A stretch of DNA of 64,000 nt, from contig CAWBKD010000046.1 in assembly GCA_963789225.1 (NCBI GenBank), forward strand, positions 310,001 to 374,000, in the 5' to 3' direction. The translations under genes were made by a program, and so were the position numbers. Every line of letters begins with the position of its first letter. Position 1 is the stretch's first letter. The notes beneath the pieces were generated by a model that was not told where the DNA came from, did no database searches, and worked only from the letters and a program-made list of their open reading frames with translations. The DNA comes from Palsa-504 sp963789225. GTDB taxonomy: Bacteria > Actinomycetota > Actinomycetes > Streptosporangiales > Streptosporangiaceae. Of the stretch, positions 1 to 8,847 are shown in pieces.

Positions 1-1193
1 TAGAGTTTTCCGGTCAGCCAGTAGGCGAAGGAGTGCCAGGTCACTTCGAAGTACCTGGCCAGGACGGGTTCGGCGGGCGAGAACAGCACGGCTACCAGCA
101 CGGTCACGGCCGCGGCCAGGACCAGCGCGAGCAGCGACCAGCCGGAGATGCGGCTCTGGTAGAGCTGGTGCACGCCCCGGGCATTGATCAGCTTCCCGGC
201 GACCCGCAGGTGCGTGATGAAGGTGCTCGACATGCCGGCCCGGCCCTTGTCGAGGAACTCCTCGAGGGTGTGGTGCGTGCCGACGACCACGATGAGGCTG
301 GCTCCCTTGGCGTCGGCCAGGAGCAGCGCGATGTCCTCGCTCGTCCCAGGTGCCGGGCAGGTCACCCCGTCCAGGCCGAGCTCGCGGACCCGGGATAGCC
401 CAGGAGCGCGGCCGTCGGGGTAGGCGTGCACGACGAGTTCCGCGCCGCAGCGCAGCGCCTCGTCGGACACCGAGTCCATGTCCCCGAGGATGACGTCGGG
501 CTCGTACCCGGTCTCCATCAGGGCGTCGGCGCCACCGTCCACGGCCAGCATGACCGGCTTGTACTCGCGGATGTAGGCGCGCAGGGCGGCGAGGTCCTCC
601 CGGTAGTGGTAGCCGCGCACCACGACCAGGACGTGACGCCCCTCCATGTCCGTGTCCAGCTCGGGCGCTCGGACGCCGTCGGTCAACAGCTCGTGCTCAC
701 GCCGGAGGAACTCCAGGGTGTTGGCGGCGAACGACTCGATCTGGACCGGCACCATGGCCCTGGCCTCGGTCATCGCCGCGTCCACCGACTCCTGCGTCAG
801 CGGCGTTCCCTTGGCGATGACGGTATCGCCGAGGTACAGGGTCTCCTGGTCCAGCCGGACCACCGTGCCGTCGGTGACCCGGACGAGCACGTCGGGGCCG
901 ACATCATCCAGGACGGGGATGTCGGCGTTGAGCAGCAGCTGCGGCCCGAGGTTCGGGTAGCGCCCGGTCATGCTCACCGAGACGTTGACCACGGCCGACA
1001 CCTTGCGCCTGATCAGCTCTTCGGCGCTCACCCGGTCCAGGTCGGAGTGATCGATGATGGCGATCTCGCCCGGGTTCAGCCGCCGCGAGATGCTCTTGGT
1101 CTTGCGGTCCACTCGGGCCACGGCGACGATGCCGGGCGGCTCTCCAGCCTTCCCCCGGAACGGCAGCGGCATCCTGACGGGTGGGACCTTCAT
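1..1193 (-). CDS. steA: SteA-type cytokinetic ring protein, 3' end cut by window edge
   Basis: About 397 codons are visible from ATG at 1193 running down to base 1, still open, so the C-terminus lies outside the window. The product resembles SteA, an actinobacterial septation protein with a thiamin-pyrophosphokinase-like fold. Visible features are the early IIDHSDLD stretch, the central VDGGADAL and VILGDMDSVSD motifs typical of the pyrophosphokinase-like core, and a late hydrophobic segment (LLALVLAAAVTVLVAVLF) that should be a membrane anchor, with a short tail after it. The start was chosen because the conserved N-terminus begins MKVPPVRMP there. It is transcribed away from egtA across a roughly 130-bp gap. 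SteA normally sits next to recN in actinomycetes; here recN is about 20 kb away. The family call is from memory of motifs and is fairly secure. Confidence 0.8.
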   Translation of the reverse strand, partial: MKVPPVRMPLPFRGKAGEPPGIVAVARVDRKTKSISRRLNPGEIAIIDHSDLDRVSAEELIRRKVSAVVNVSVSMTGRYPNLGPQLLLNADIPVLDDVGPDVLVRVTDGTVVRLDQETLYLGDTVIAKGTPLTQESVDAAMTEARAMVPVQIESFAANTLEFLRREHELLTDGVRAPELDTDMEGRHVLVVVRGYHYREDLAALRAYIREYKPVMLAVDGGADALMETGYEPDVILGDMDSVSDEALRCGAELVVHAYPDGRAPGLSRVRELGLDGVTCPAPGTSEDIALLLADAKGASLIVVVGTHHTLEEFLDKGRAGMSSTFITHLRVAGKLINARGVHQLYQSRISGWSLLALVLAAAVTVLVAVLFSPAEPVLARYFEVTWHSFAYWLTGKL

Positions 1194-1313
1194 CACGTTC
1201 CATCCTGCCAGAGCATTCCAACAGCGCAGGCCAGGTTGGTGATTACGGCGTGTCACGGGGGTAGTAGGGGCCGAAGCACGGTTCCGGTCCCGGGACCGGA
1301 CAAACCTATCGGG

Positions 1314-1319
1314 TAGGGT
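1314..1319 (+). promoter_or_regulatory. Candidate -10 element of the egt operon
   Basis: TAGGGT matches the actinobacterial TANNNT pattern and ends 7 bases before the egtA GTG start at 1327. This spacing would place transcription initiation at or next to the start codon, giving a leaderless mRNA. No convincing -35 hexamer is visible, so this is only a candidate. Confidence 0.35.
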
Positions 1320-1326
1320 GTAAATC

Positions 1327-2691
1327 GTGATCCGGGGGGCGCGCTTCACTGAAACTGACGCCGAAGCGCACATTCACGGGATCTGCTTCAAGACCGGCCC
1401 ACCGGAACGCGTAGGCGTAGAGCTCGAATGGCTGGTCCGCGATCGCCGCGATCCAGCCCGGCCGGTGGAGGCGGAGCAGGTCGCCGCCACATTGGCCCAC
1501 TTCGGGGGTCGAGGGGGTTTGGGGGGAAAGACTTCCCCCCAGGATCGTGGGGATACCGGGGGGTCGCCCACCGGGGCCAGCACAGTCCCGGGAGAGTCAC
1601 GCGACGCCGTTCGGCACAATGGTATTTCGCTTTCATCTGGTTCCTGCCTGACGGTGGAGCCAGGCGGGCAGCTTGAGCTCAGCTCGGCTCCCGCGGCTAC
1701 GCTCGGTGAGCTCATCGATGAGACCGGGCGTGATCTGGCCGCCCTGCGGGACGCGGCGGCGGCCGTCGGCCTCGAGCTTTGCGGTTACGGCCTCGATCCG
1801 CTGCGACCGCCCCGGCGCCTGCTGGACCTGCCGCGTTACGCGGCGATGGAAAAGTTCTTCGACCGCGAGGGCCCGTGGGGCCGGCAGATGATGTGCGGCA
1901 CCGCGTCGGTCCAGGTCTGCGTGGACGCCGGCGACGAGGGCCCGGGTGAGTCCGGTTACCGTGCGCGCTGGCGGCTGCTGCACGCGATCGGGCCAGTGCT
2001 CGTGGCGGCGTTCGCCAACTCCCCGATCCGGGACGGTCAGCCGACGGGCTGGCGCTCGGCAAGGCAGCAGGTGTGGTCGAACATGAACCCGGGCCGGACC
2101 CGGGCTCCGGCCCCGCCGACGGACGACGGCGACCCCCGCGACGCGTGGACCGCGTATGCGCTGGACGCCGAGCTCATGTGCGTGCGGGAGCCCGAGTCGG
2201 CCGACTGGAGCGCGCCGCCCGGGCTGACGTTCCGCGAGTGGCTGCGTACCGGCGACTCTGGCCCGCTGCGCGCGCCCACCCAGGAAGACCTGGACTATCA
2301 CCTGTCCACCTTGTTCCCGCCGGTGCGCCCGCGCGGGCACATGGAGGTGCGCGTGATCGACGCGCAGGCCGGCGACGGCTGGATCGTGCCCGCGGCCGTC
2401 GCTACGGCCCTGACCGGTGATGAGCGCGCGTCCGAGGCGGCCATGGCCGCGGCCGAACCCGTGTGGAACGGATCGACCGATGCGCAGGGGCCCTGGCTGC
2501 GCGCGGCCAGGAGCGGCCCGGGCGACCCGGGCATCGGCAAGGCCAGCCGGGAGTGCTTTGAGGCGGCCAACGCCGCGCTGGGCCGGTCGGGGGCGCCCGC
2601 TCCGATCCGGCAGGCGGTGGCCGACTTCACCGAACGTTACGTACTGGCCGGCCGGTGTCCGGCCGACGACCAACTGGAGGGAGTCAGATGA
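1327..2691 (+). CDS. egtA: Glutamate-cysteine ligase EgtA (ergothioneine biosynthesis)
   Basis: The 454-residue product is the ATP-dependent ligase that makes gamma-glutamylcysteine for ergothioneine. Family landmarks are GICFKTGPPERVGVELEWL near residue 20, LTVEPGGQLELSS near 107, MMCGTASVQVCVDAG near 190 and FANSPIRDGQPTGWRS near 235. The GTG start at 1327 gives the normal N-terminus and no longer in-frame alternative is better. It overlaps egtB by ATGA. The oddity is an extra segment of about 45 residues (roughly 60-106) between the first helix region and the LTVEPGG motif, where relatives have only about ten residues; it is low-complexity, rich in Gly, Ser and Thr, and contains a G-rich DNA repeat. 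The reading frame survives, but activity of the altered protein is not certain. Confidence 0.9.
   Translation: MIRGARFTETDAEAHIHGICFKTGPPERVGVELEWLVRDRRDPARPVEAEQVAATLAHFGGRGGLGGKTSPQDRGDTGGSPTGASTVPGESRDAVRHNGISLSSGSCLTVEPGGQLELSSAPAATLGELIDETGRDLAALRDAAAAVGLELCGYGLDPLRPPRRLLDLPRYAAMEKFFDREGPWGRQMMCGTASVQVCVDAGDEGPGESGYRARWRLLHAIGPVLVAAFANSPIRDGQPTGWRSARQQVWSNMNPGRTRAPAPPTDDGDPRDAWTAYALDAELMCVREPESADWSAPPGLTFREWLRTGDSGPLRAPTQEDLDYHLSTLFPPVRPRGHMEVRVIDAQAGDGWIVPAAVATALTGDERASEAAMAAAEPVWNGSTDAQGPWLRAARSGPGDPGIGKASRECFEAANAALGRSGAPAPIRQAVADFTERYVLAGRCPADDQLEGVR
1511..1583 (+). repeat. G-rich dispersed repeat, copy A, inside egtA
   Basis: A G-tract-rich stretch containing GGGGGTTTGGGGGGA, TCCCCCCA, ACCGGGGGGTCG and CCGGGGCCAGCAC in this order. 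The same ordered blocks occur at 62594-62670 on the opposite strand. In both places the G-rich strand is the coding strand of the host gene and the frame stays open. Confidence 0.75.
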
Positions 2692-4010
2692 CCGAGCCAC
2701 CACTTGAGGGGGCCGCGCTGCGCGAGCGGATCGCGGCGGAACTGACCGGCGCGCGGGAGCGCACGGCCCTGCTCACCGACTCCGTCGACGAGGCCGATCT
2801 GGTCCTGCAGCACTCACCGCTCATGTCCCCGCTGGTCTGGGACCTCGCGCACATAGCCAACCAGGAGGAACTGTGGCTGCTGCGGGAGGTCGGCGGGCGT
2901 GAGCCCATGCACCCGGAGATCGACCCGCTGTACGACGCGTTCGAGCATCCCCGCTCCGAGCGGCCGACGCTGCCGCTGCTGCCGCCAGAACAGGCGCGCG
3001 CGTACGGCCACGAGGTGCGCGGGCGGGTGCTCGACCTGCTCGACCGGTCACAGTTCAGCGGCTCGCGGCTGCTGGGCGACGGGTTCGCGTTCGGCATGAT
3101 CGCGCAGCACGAGGTGCAGCACGACGAGACGATGCTGATCACCCATCAGATCCGGACCGGAGCGGCGGTGCTGGCCGCCCCCGCCCCCGGTCCGGCGCCT
3201 GCGGACGCGCCCCGGCTGCCTGCCGAGGTGCTCGTGCCGGGCGGGCCGTTCACGATGGGCACCTCCACCGAGCCCTGGGCGCTGGATAACGAGCGGCCCG
3301 CCCACGTCGTGGACGTGGCGCCGTTCTATCTCGACACCACCCCGGTGACCTGCGGCGCGTACGCCGAATTCATCGCGGACGGCGGGTACGACGACCCGCG
3401 CTGGTGGGCGGAGGCCGGGTGGTCGCATAGGCAGCGCGTGGGGCTGTCTGCGCCGATGTACTGGAGCTCGGACGGCGGGCATTGGGTTCGGACGGCGTTC
3501 GGTAAGACGGAGCCGGTCAGGCCGGACGAGCCCGTAGTGCACGTGTGCTGGTACGAGGCCGACGCCTACGCCCGCTGGGCGGGCAGGCGGCTGCCGACCG
3601 AGGCCGAGTGGGAGAAGGCGGCCAGGTTCGATCCGGCCACCGGGCTGTCCCGCCGGTACCCGTGGGGCAACGCGGAGCCTGCGTCCTCGCTGGCCAACCT
3701 GGGCCAGGAGTTCCTGCGCCCCGCGCCCGCGGGGTCGTACCCGGCCGGCGCGGCACCGTGCGGCGCCCGCCAGCTCATCGGGGACGTCTGGGAATGGACG
3801 AGCTCGGACTTCCTGCCCTATCCGGGGTTTATCGCCTGGCCGTACCGGGAGTATTCGGAGGTGTTCTTCGGGCCCGAGTACAAGGTGCTCCGTGGTGGGT
3901 CGTTCGCGGTCAGCCCGGTGGCCTGCCGCGGTACGTTCCGGAATTGGGACTACCCGATCCGCCGGCAGATCTTCTCCGGTTTCCGCACCGCCCGGTCGGC
4001 GACCGCCTGA
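2688..4010 (+). CDS. egtB: Hercynine oxygenase EgtB
   Basis: The 440-residue product is the non-haem iron sulfoxide synthase that joins gamma-glutamylcysteine to hercynine. The N-terminal DinB-like part carries the iron-binding histidines: WDLAHIANQEE near residue 50 and the HEVQHDET pair near 140. The C-terminal formylglycine-generating-enzyme-like domain shows VPGGPFTMGT, PVTCGAYAEF, RLPTEAEWEKAARF, GDVWEWTSSDF and a final VLRGGSFAV...FRNWD pattern. ATG at 2688 overlaps the egtA stop as ATGA and follows a GGAGG site; an upstream in-frame start inside egtA is less likely. It is followed by egtC with a TGATG overlap, so the four genes should be one transcript. Confidence 0.95.
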   Translation: MTEPPLEGAALRERIAAELTGARERTALLTDSVDEADLVLQHSPLMSPLVWDLAHIANQEELWLLREVGGREPMHPEIDPLYDAFEHPRSERPTLPLLPPEQARAYGHEVRGRVLDLLDRSQFSGSRLLGDGFAFGMIAQHEVQHDETMLITHQIRTGAAVLAAPAPGPAPADAPRLPAEVLVPGGPFTMGTSTEPWALDNERPAHVVDVAPFYLDTTPVTCGAYAEFIADGGYDDPRWWAEAGWSHRQRVGLSAPMYWSSDGGHWVRTAFGKTEPVRPDEPVVHVCWYEADAYARWAGRRLPTEAEWEKAARFDPATGLSRRYPWGNAEPASSLANLGQEFLRPAPAGSYPAGAAPCGARQLIGDVWEWTSSDFLPYPGFIAWPYREYSEVFFGPEYKVLRGGSFAVSPVACRGTFRNWDYPIRRQIFSGFRTARSATA

Positions 4011-4825
4011 TGTGCAGGCACGTGGCCTACCTCGGGCCGCCGGTGACGCTGCGTTCGGTCCTCATCGACCCGCCGCACGGCCTGTACACCCAGGCGTGGG
4101 CGCCCCGCTACCAGCGGCCCGGCGCGGTCAACGCGGACGGGTTCGGCGTGGGCTGGTACAGCGACGCCTCGGACGGTTCGGACCTCGATCCTTCGCCCGC
4201 CAGATACCGGCAGGCGGGGCCCATCTGGGCCGATCAGTCCTTTGCCGACCTGGCCCGGGTGACCAGGACGGGCGCGCTGCTGGCCACGGTCCGCAACGCG
4301 ACGCCGGGCACCAGCCAGGGTCCGGCGGCGGTCGGGCCGTTCGGCCACGAGCGCTGGCTGTTCACCCACAACGGCGCGCTCGACGGATGGCCATCGGCTA
4401 CGGCCGGGGTGGCTTCCACGCTGCCCACCGTTTCGCTGCTCGAACTGGAGGCCCGCGTCGATTCCGCGCTGGCCTGGGCGCTGGTCCTGCACCGGCTCCG
4501 CGCCGGCCTGGCGCCTGCGGCGGCGCTCGCCGACACCATCGGGGCGCTGAACGCCGCGGGCGTGACCGGGCGGTTCAACTTCCTGCTGACCGACGGGCGC
4601 ATGATCGCCGCCACCGCGGCGGGTCACACGCTGTACTACCGCGAGGCCGGTGGCGGCGTCACGGTCGCCTCCGAGCCCGCGGATGACGACCCGGGCTGGA
4701 TGGTGGTCCCCGGCGGCTCGGTCGTCACCGCGGTCCCCGCTCAGGTCAGCGTCACGCCGCTGCCCGCCACTTCGGACTTCTCAGTCACCCCTGACGGAAG
4801 GATCACGATCCCTTGGCCCCACTAG
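4010..4825 (+). CDS. egtC: Gamma-glutamyl hercynylcysteine sulfoxide amidohydrolase EgtC
   Basis: The 271-residue product is a class-II glutamine amidotransferase-like (Ntn) hydrolase that removes glutamate from gamma-glutamyl-hercynylcysteine sulfoxide. It begins MCRHVAYLG, so Met removal exposes Cys2 as the N-terminal nucleophile. NADGFGVGWY, LATVRNATPGT and the FTHNGALDGW loop are typical of the family. The ATG shares a base with the egtB stop (TGATG), and the 3' end overlaps egtD by 13 bp, consistent with translational coupling. Length and motif order are normal. Confidence 0.93.
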   Translation: MCRHVAYLGPPVTLRSVLIDPPHGLYTQAWAPRYQRPGAVNADGFGVGWYSDASDGSDLDPSPARYRQAGPIWADQSFADLARVTRTGALLATVRNATPGTSQGPAAVGPFGHERWLFTHNGALDGWPSATAGVASTLPTVSLLELEARVDSALAWALVLHRLRAGLAPAAALADTIGALNAAGVTGRFNFLLTDGRMIAATAAGHTLYYREAGGGVTVASEPADDDPGWMVVPGGSVVTAVPAQVSVTPLPATSDFSVTPDGRITIPWPH

Positions 4826-5787
4826 ACCGCCGACTGCCGCCCGGTTTCCTGGCCGAGTCGCTGCGCGAGGACGCGCGCGGCGGGCTGACGTCGGTCCCGA
4901 AGTCGCTGCCGCCCAAGTGGTTCTACGACGCGCAGGGCAGCGCGCTGTTCGACAAGATCACCGAGCTGCCCGAGTACTACCCGACCCGCGCCGAGCGGGA
5001 GATCCTGCACGCTACCGCGGGCCTGATCGCCGCGCAGACGCGGGCGCGGACGCTCGTCGAGCTGGGCTCGGGGTCGTCCGAGAAGACCAGGCTGCTGCTT
5101 GACGCGCTGCGCGCGGCGGGCACCCTGCGCTGCTACGTGCCGGTCGACGTCAGCGAGCCGGCCCTGGTCACGGCGGCGGACGCACTCTCCGCCGAGTACC
5201 CGGGGCTCGACGTGCGCGCCGTGCTTTCCGACTTCGACTCCCACCTTGGCCTGCCCGCCGACGGCGAGGCGCCCGGGCCCAGGCTGGCCGCCTTCCTCGG
5301 CAGCACGATCGGGAACCTGGTTCCCGCAGAGCGCGCGTCCTTCCTGGCCCGGCTGCGGGCCAGGCTTGGCCCGGGCGACTGGTTCCTGCTGGGCACCGAT
5401 CTCGTCAAGGACCCGGCCACGCTGGTGGCCGCCTACGACGACGAGGCCGGGGTCACCGCCGAGTTCAACAAGAACGTCCTGGCGGTACTGAACGCCGAAC
5501 TCGGCGCGGACTTCGACCGTGACGAGTTCGAGCACGTGGCGGAATGGGACGCCGAGGCCGAGTGGATCGAGATGCGGCTGCGCTCGCTGTCCGACCAGGA
5601 GGTGCACCTGCCCGGGATCGGGCTCACTGTGCGCTTCGCCGCCGGGGAGGAGATGCGGACCGAGGTGTCCGCCAAATTCCGCCGCCAGGGCGTACAGGCC
5701 GAGCTCGCCGCGGCCGGGTTCGCGATGCGGACCTGGTGGACGGATGCCGCCGGGCAGTTCGGCCTGTCGCTGTCCGTCCCGGTCTGA
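4813..5787 (+). CDS. egtD: L-histidine N-alpha-methyltransferase EgtD
   Basis: The 324-residue product trimethylates histidine with S-adenosylmethionine to give hercynine, the first committed ergothioneine intermediate. Visible family motifs are LPPKWFYDAQGSALFDKITELPEYYPTR-type N-terminal text (residues about 32-58), the SAM-binding LVELGSGSSEKT near 75, the AFLGSTIGNL motif near 158 and a C-terminal ETRAE-like region represented by EMRTEVSAKFRR. The start is TTG at 4813 inside the end of egtC, preceded by a GGAAGGA site; a later start would cut conserved sequence. No egtE-like pyridoxal-phosphate lyase follows, so that step must be encoded elsewhere. Confidence 0.94.
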   Translation: MAPLDRRLPPGFLAESLREDARGGLTSVPKSLPPKWFYDAQGSALFDKITELPEYYPTRAEREILHATAGLIAAQTRARTLVELGSGSSEKTRLLLDALRAAGTLRCYVPVDVSEPALVTAADALSAEYPGLDVRAVLSDFDSHLGLPADGEAPGPRLAAFLGSTIGNLVPAERASFLARLRARLGPGDWFLLGTDLVKDPATLVAAYDDEAGVTAEFNKNVLAVLNAELGADFDRDEFEHVAEWDAEAEWIEMRLRSLSDQEVHLPGIGLTVRFAAGEEMRTEVSAKFRRQGVQAELAAAGFAMRTWWTDAAGQFGLSLSVPV

Positions 5788-5954
5788 CGGGGCCTGCGCT
5801 GCGCCTTTCGGAAGATTGCGGTTGATCCGGGGCTTCATGGTCGATTGGGTGTATCCCAGGGCCTCGTGCCAAATGTGAAAACACCCGCAGATTGACCATT
5901 GAGGCAACGATCCAGCTGTGACAACCGCGATGGCCGTCCTTACGAGCTGAGCCG

Positions 5955-8645
5955 CTAACTCGCCTTCTTGGTCCAGCGGGCGAGTTCGTCGCGGGTCTCC
6001 CGAGTGTCCTGGTGCTCCGGGCCGAGGACCCGCTCGCGTGCGGGCAGGACCGCGGCGAGCTGGTCGCGGGCCGCGGCCGGATCTCCCGCCAGCCCGGTGC
6101 AGCGGGCGAGTTCGTGCCGGGTCATCAGGGTGTCCGGGTGCTCCGGGCCGAGAACCCGCTCGGCTACCGGCAGCAGTGCCGCGAGCTGATCCCGGGCCGC
6201 CGCCGGATCCCCCGCCTGCCCGGTCCAGCGCGCGACGTTGCGCCTGGCCATCAGGGTTTCCCGGTGCTCCGGGCCGAGGACCCGCTCGCGCACGGGCACG
6301 AGCGCGGCGAACTGGTCCCGGGCCGCGGCCGGATCTCCCGCCAGCCCGGTCCAGCGGGCGAGTTCGTGCCGGGTCATCAGGGTGTCCGGGTGCTCCGGGC
6401 CGGGCACCCGCTCGGATACCGGCAGCAGAGCGGCGAGCTGATCCCGGGCCGCGGCCGGATCCCCCGCGTCCCCGGTCCAGCGGGCGAGTTCGTGCCGGGC
6501 CATCAGGGTTTGCGGATGTGCCGGGCCGAAGACCCGCTCGGCTACCGGCCGCAGTGCGGCGAACTGGTCCCGGGCCGCAGCCGGACCCCCTGCCTGCCCG
6601 GTCCAGGAGGCGAGGTTGTAGGTGTACACCAGGGTGTCCGGGTGCTCCGGGCCGAGAATCCGCTCGGCTACCGGCAGCAGTGCGGCGAACTGGTCCCGGG
6701 CCGCAGCCGGATCGCCCACCAGCCCGGTGAACAAGGCGCAGTCGCCACGGGTCTCCAGGGTGTCCGGGTGCTCCGGGCCGAGGACCCGCTCGCGTACGGG
6801 CACGAGCGCGGCGAGCTGGTCGCGGGCGGCGGCCGGGTCACCCGCCATCCCAATCCAGCCCGCGACGTGGTGCCTGGCGGCCAGGGTGTCCGGGTGCTCC
6901 GGGCCGAGGAGACGTGCTCGTGCGCTGAGCACTTGCTGCCCCAGTTCGCTGGCGGCGGCATAGCTGCCGCTGAATCCGAGGTAGTCCACGATCCGCGCCA
7001 TGTACTGGCTGTCTGCTGCCAGGGCCGTCTTGGCGTGCGGTAGCAGTACCGCAAAAGCCGCCCAACCCTCCGGCTGCTCCGGGTCGGCCGGGAGCGCGGC
7101 CTCAATCACAGCGGCCGCGGCCCGCCGCCACGCGACGGCCAGCTCGGCAGGCATCTGATCAGCGGTGACCGCCTGCACCAGCCGGTGCACCGACACCAGC
7201 CCGTCTCCAGCCAGGGCCACCAGTGAATACCGGCGCAACGCCGCGACCGCGTCCCCGGCCGCGAGCCGGTCCTCCAGCAGCGGCACCAGCACCGGCGCCA
7301 CGTCTGCGTCCAGCTGTTCGGCGAGCCCTGGGCGAGATTGCAGCAGCAAGCGCAGCGGGATCGCCTCGGACGCGCAGAACGCCAGTAGCCGCAACAGCCC
7401 GGCCGCGCCCGGCGCGGCGCGCTGCACGTCCTCAAACGCCAGCCGCCAGGTGGTCGCCACCGTCTCGGGATGCTCGATCGGCTCGCCCCGGCCCAGCAGG
7501 TCCGCGCGCCGCTGCAAGAACGAGGCCAGGTACCCGGCCAGGCTATCCCCGCTGGCCGCGACGTACGCGGCGGCCTGCTCCAGCGCCAGCGGCAGCCCGC
7601 CCAGCTCCCCGGCCAGCTCCAGCGCCGCACGCGGGTCCGCGTCGCCGGTGCGGCCGGCCAGGAACTGCGCGGCCGCCTGCGGGTCCAGCACCGGCACCTC
7701 CAAGGCCTGGCCGCCCGGCCAGATCTGGTCCCGGCTGGTGATCAGCACCCGTCCGGGCCCGGCCGGGGGCACGAACCGGGCCACCGACGCCCGGTCAGGC
7801 GCGTTGTCGAACACCAGCAGCCACTTGGCCGGGCTGGCGGCCAGCGCCCCGTGCACCGCGGCCACCGGGTCCCCGCCATCGGCGCCGAGCTGGGCAGCCA
7901 GCTCGCCGAACCCGCCCGCCAGCACCGCTGGATCCTCGGCGCGCAACTCCCACGCCACCGCAACCCCGCCCAGGCTGCGGTGCGCGTACTCCAGCGCCAC
8001 GCTGGTCTTGCCCGCACCGCCCAGCCCGCACAACGCCACCACCCGCGGCCCGGCGTCATCAGCCCCGGCCAGCAGGGCATCCAAATGCGCCAGCAACTCC
8101 TCCCGCCCCGCGAGGAACAGTGGCCGCGGCGCCAGCCGCAGCACCCGGCCCGGGGCCACCTGACCGGCCGACCGCCTGTCCTTCTTGTCCAGCTCGCCCT
8201 GGATCCCGGTGCTTAGCCCCTGGATAAGGCCCTGCAGATCGCTGAACTCGGCCGCACGCACCTGGCTGCCCACCTCATCCCGGAACGCGAGCACCCGCAG
8301 CGCCCGCGCCGGATCCAGCAGATCCGACAGGCGCAGATCGGGACTGCTTGTGCGCAGCAGCGCCACCCGTGGGATGCCGCACTCGCCGGCCCGCCTGAAC
8401 TCCAGCCACGTGATCGACAGGCCCTCCGGATTGTCCTCCGGCGGCTGGAACCCGTACCTGTGCCCCAAGATCACCACGTACAGGTCACACGTGCCGATAT
8501 CATCCAGGCAGCTGTCCCGCACGGTGTCGCTGTCGGGCAGGTAGCTGTCGATGGCCTGATGCCGCGCCAGCCGCAGCCAGTCCAGTACGGCCTGCCGTTC
8601 CAGTTTCAGGTCGATGATCGTGGACGACACATAGACCTTGGCCAT
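5955..8645 (-). CDS. DUF4062 / NB-ARC STAND ATPase with C-terminal TPR array
   Basis: The product is about 896 residues. The N-terminus (AKVYVSSTIIDLKLER...LYVVILGHRYG) is a DUF4062 domain. A P-loop GLGGAGKTS lies near residue 215, followed by VLITSRDQIW and GLPLALEQAAAYV, which are the NB-ARC sensor and GxP-type motifs of STAND ATPases. The last third is eight tandem copies of a 42-residue TPR unit with the consensus core VLGPEHPDTL and ARDQ-AAL-PV-ER. ATG at 8645 gives the usual MxVYVSS start; three GTG codons directly upstream are alternatives. Such proteins are multimerising signal-sensing ATPases, and several bacterial STAND proteins act in phage defence, but nothing here fixes a ligand or effector. 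The gene stands alone, divergent from a NUDIX gene. Confidence 0.85.
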   Translation of the reverse strand: MAKVYVSSTIIDLKLERQAVLDWLRLARHQAIDSYLPDSDTVRDSCLDDIGTCDLYVVILGHRYGFQPPEDNPEGLSITWLEFRRAGECGIPRVALLRTSSPDLRLSDLLDPARALRVLAFRDEVGSQVRAAEFSDLQGLIQGLSTGIQGELDKKDRRSAGQVAPGRVLRLAPRPLFLAGREELLAHLDALLAGADDAGPRVVALCGLGGAGKTSVALEYAHRSLGGVAVAWELRAEDPAVLAGGFGELAAQLGADGGDPVAAVHGALAASPAKWLLVFDNAPDRASVARFVPPAGPGRVLITSRDQIWPGGQALEVPVLDPQAAAQFLAGRTGDADPRAALELAGELGGLPLALEQAAAYVAASGDSLAGYLASFLQRRADLLGRGEPIEHPETVATTWRLAFEDVQRAAPGAAGLLRLLAFCASEAIPLRLLLQSRPGLAEQLDADVAPVLVPLLEDRLAAGDAVAALRRYSLVALAGDGLVSVHRLVQAVTADQMPAELAVAWRRAAAAVIEAALPADPEQPEGWAAFAVLLPHAKTALAADSQYMARIVDYLGFSGSYAAASELGQQVLSARARLLGPEHPDTLAARHHVAGWIGMAGDPAAARDQLAALVPVRERVLGPEHPDTLETRGDCALFTGLVGDPAAARDQFAALLPVAERILGPEHPDTLVYTYNLASWTGQAGGPAAARDQFAALRPVAERVFGPAHPQTLMARHELARWTGDAGDPAAARDQLAALLPVSERVPGPEHPDTLMTRHELARWTGLAGDPAAARDQFAALVPVRERVLGPEHRETLMARRNVARWTGQAGDPAAARDQLAALLPVAERVLGPEHPDTLMTRHELARCTGLAGDPAAARDQLAAVLPARERVLGPEHQDTRETRDELARWTKKAS
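5970..6920 (-). repeat. Eight tandem 126-bp TPR-coding repeats
   Basis: The 3' third of the STAND gene repeats a 126-bp unit (42 codons) eight times; the block reading cagggtgtccgggtgctccgg or close variants on the plus strand recurs in each unit. Conservation at the DNA level is higher than TPR function requires, suggesting recent duplication or gene conversion. Confidence 0.85.
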
Positions 8646-8847
8646 CACCACCACCCCGGGTCCCGCTCACGCCTCCACTTCCGGATCCTGTGCTAAGACC
8701 CTTCGCACGGTGACCTAACGATCGCACAGCGCCGCGCGCCTTACCACCCAGACTCGGCGGTGAATATTGGGGTGGCTTGTTTACCCGGCATGCTGCAGCT
8801 CATCGAAAAGGCAGTGGCCCGATACCATAGCGCCGCGCCCGCGTTGA

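Noticed and set aside
426..1316. Long plus-strand open frame across the steA region
   Set aside because: It is the antisense of the SteA frame, rich in His/Val/Gly shadow composition and without ribosome site; the minus-strand frame has clear family motifs.
1633..2703. Long minus-strand frame opposite egtA
   Set aside because: Arg/Gly/His-rich antisense shadow of egtA, without domain-like text.
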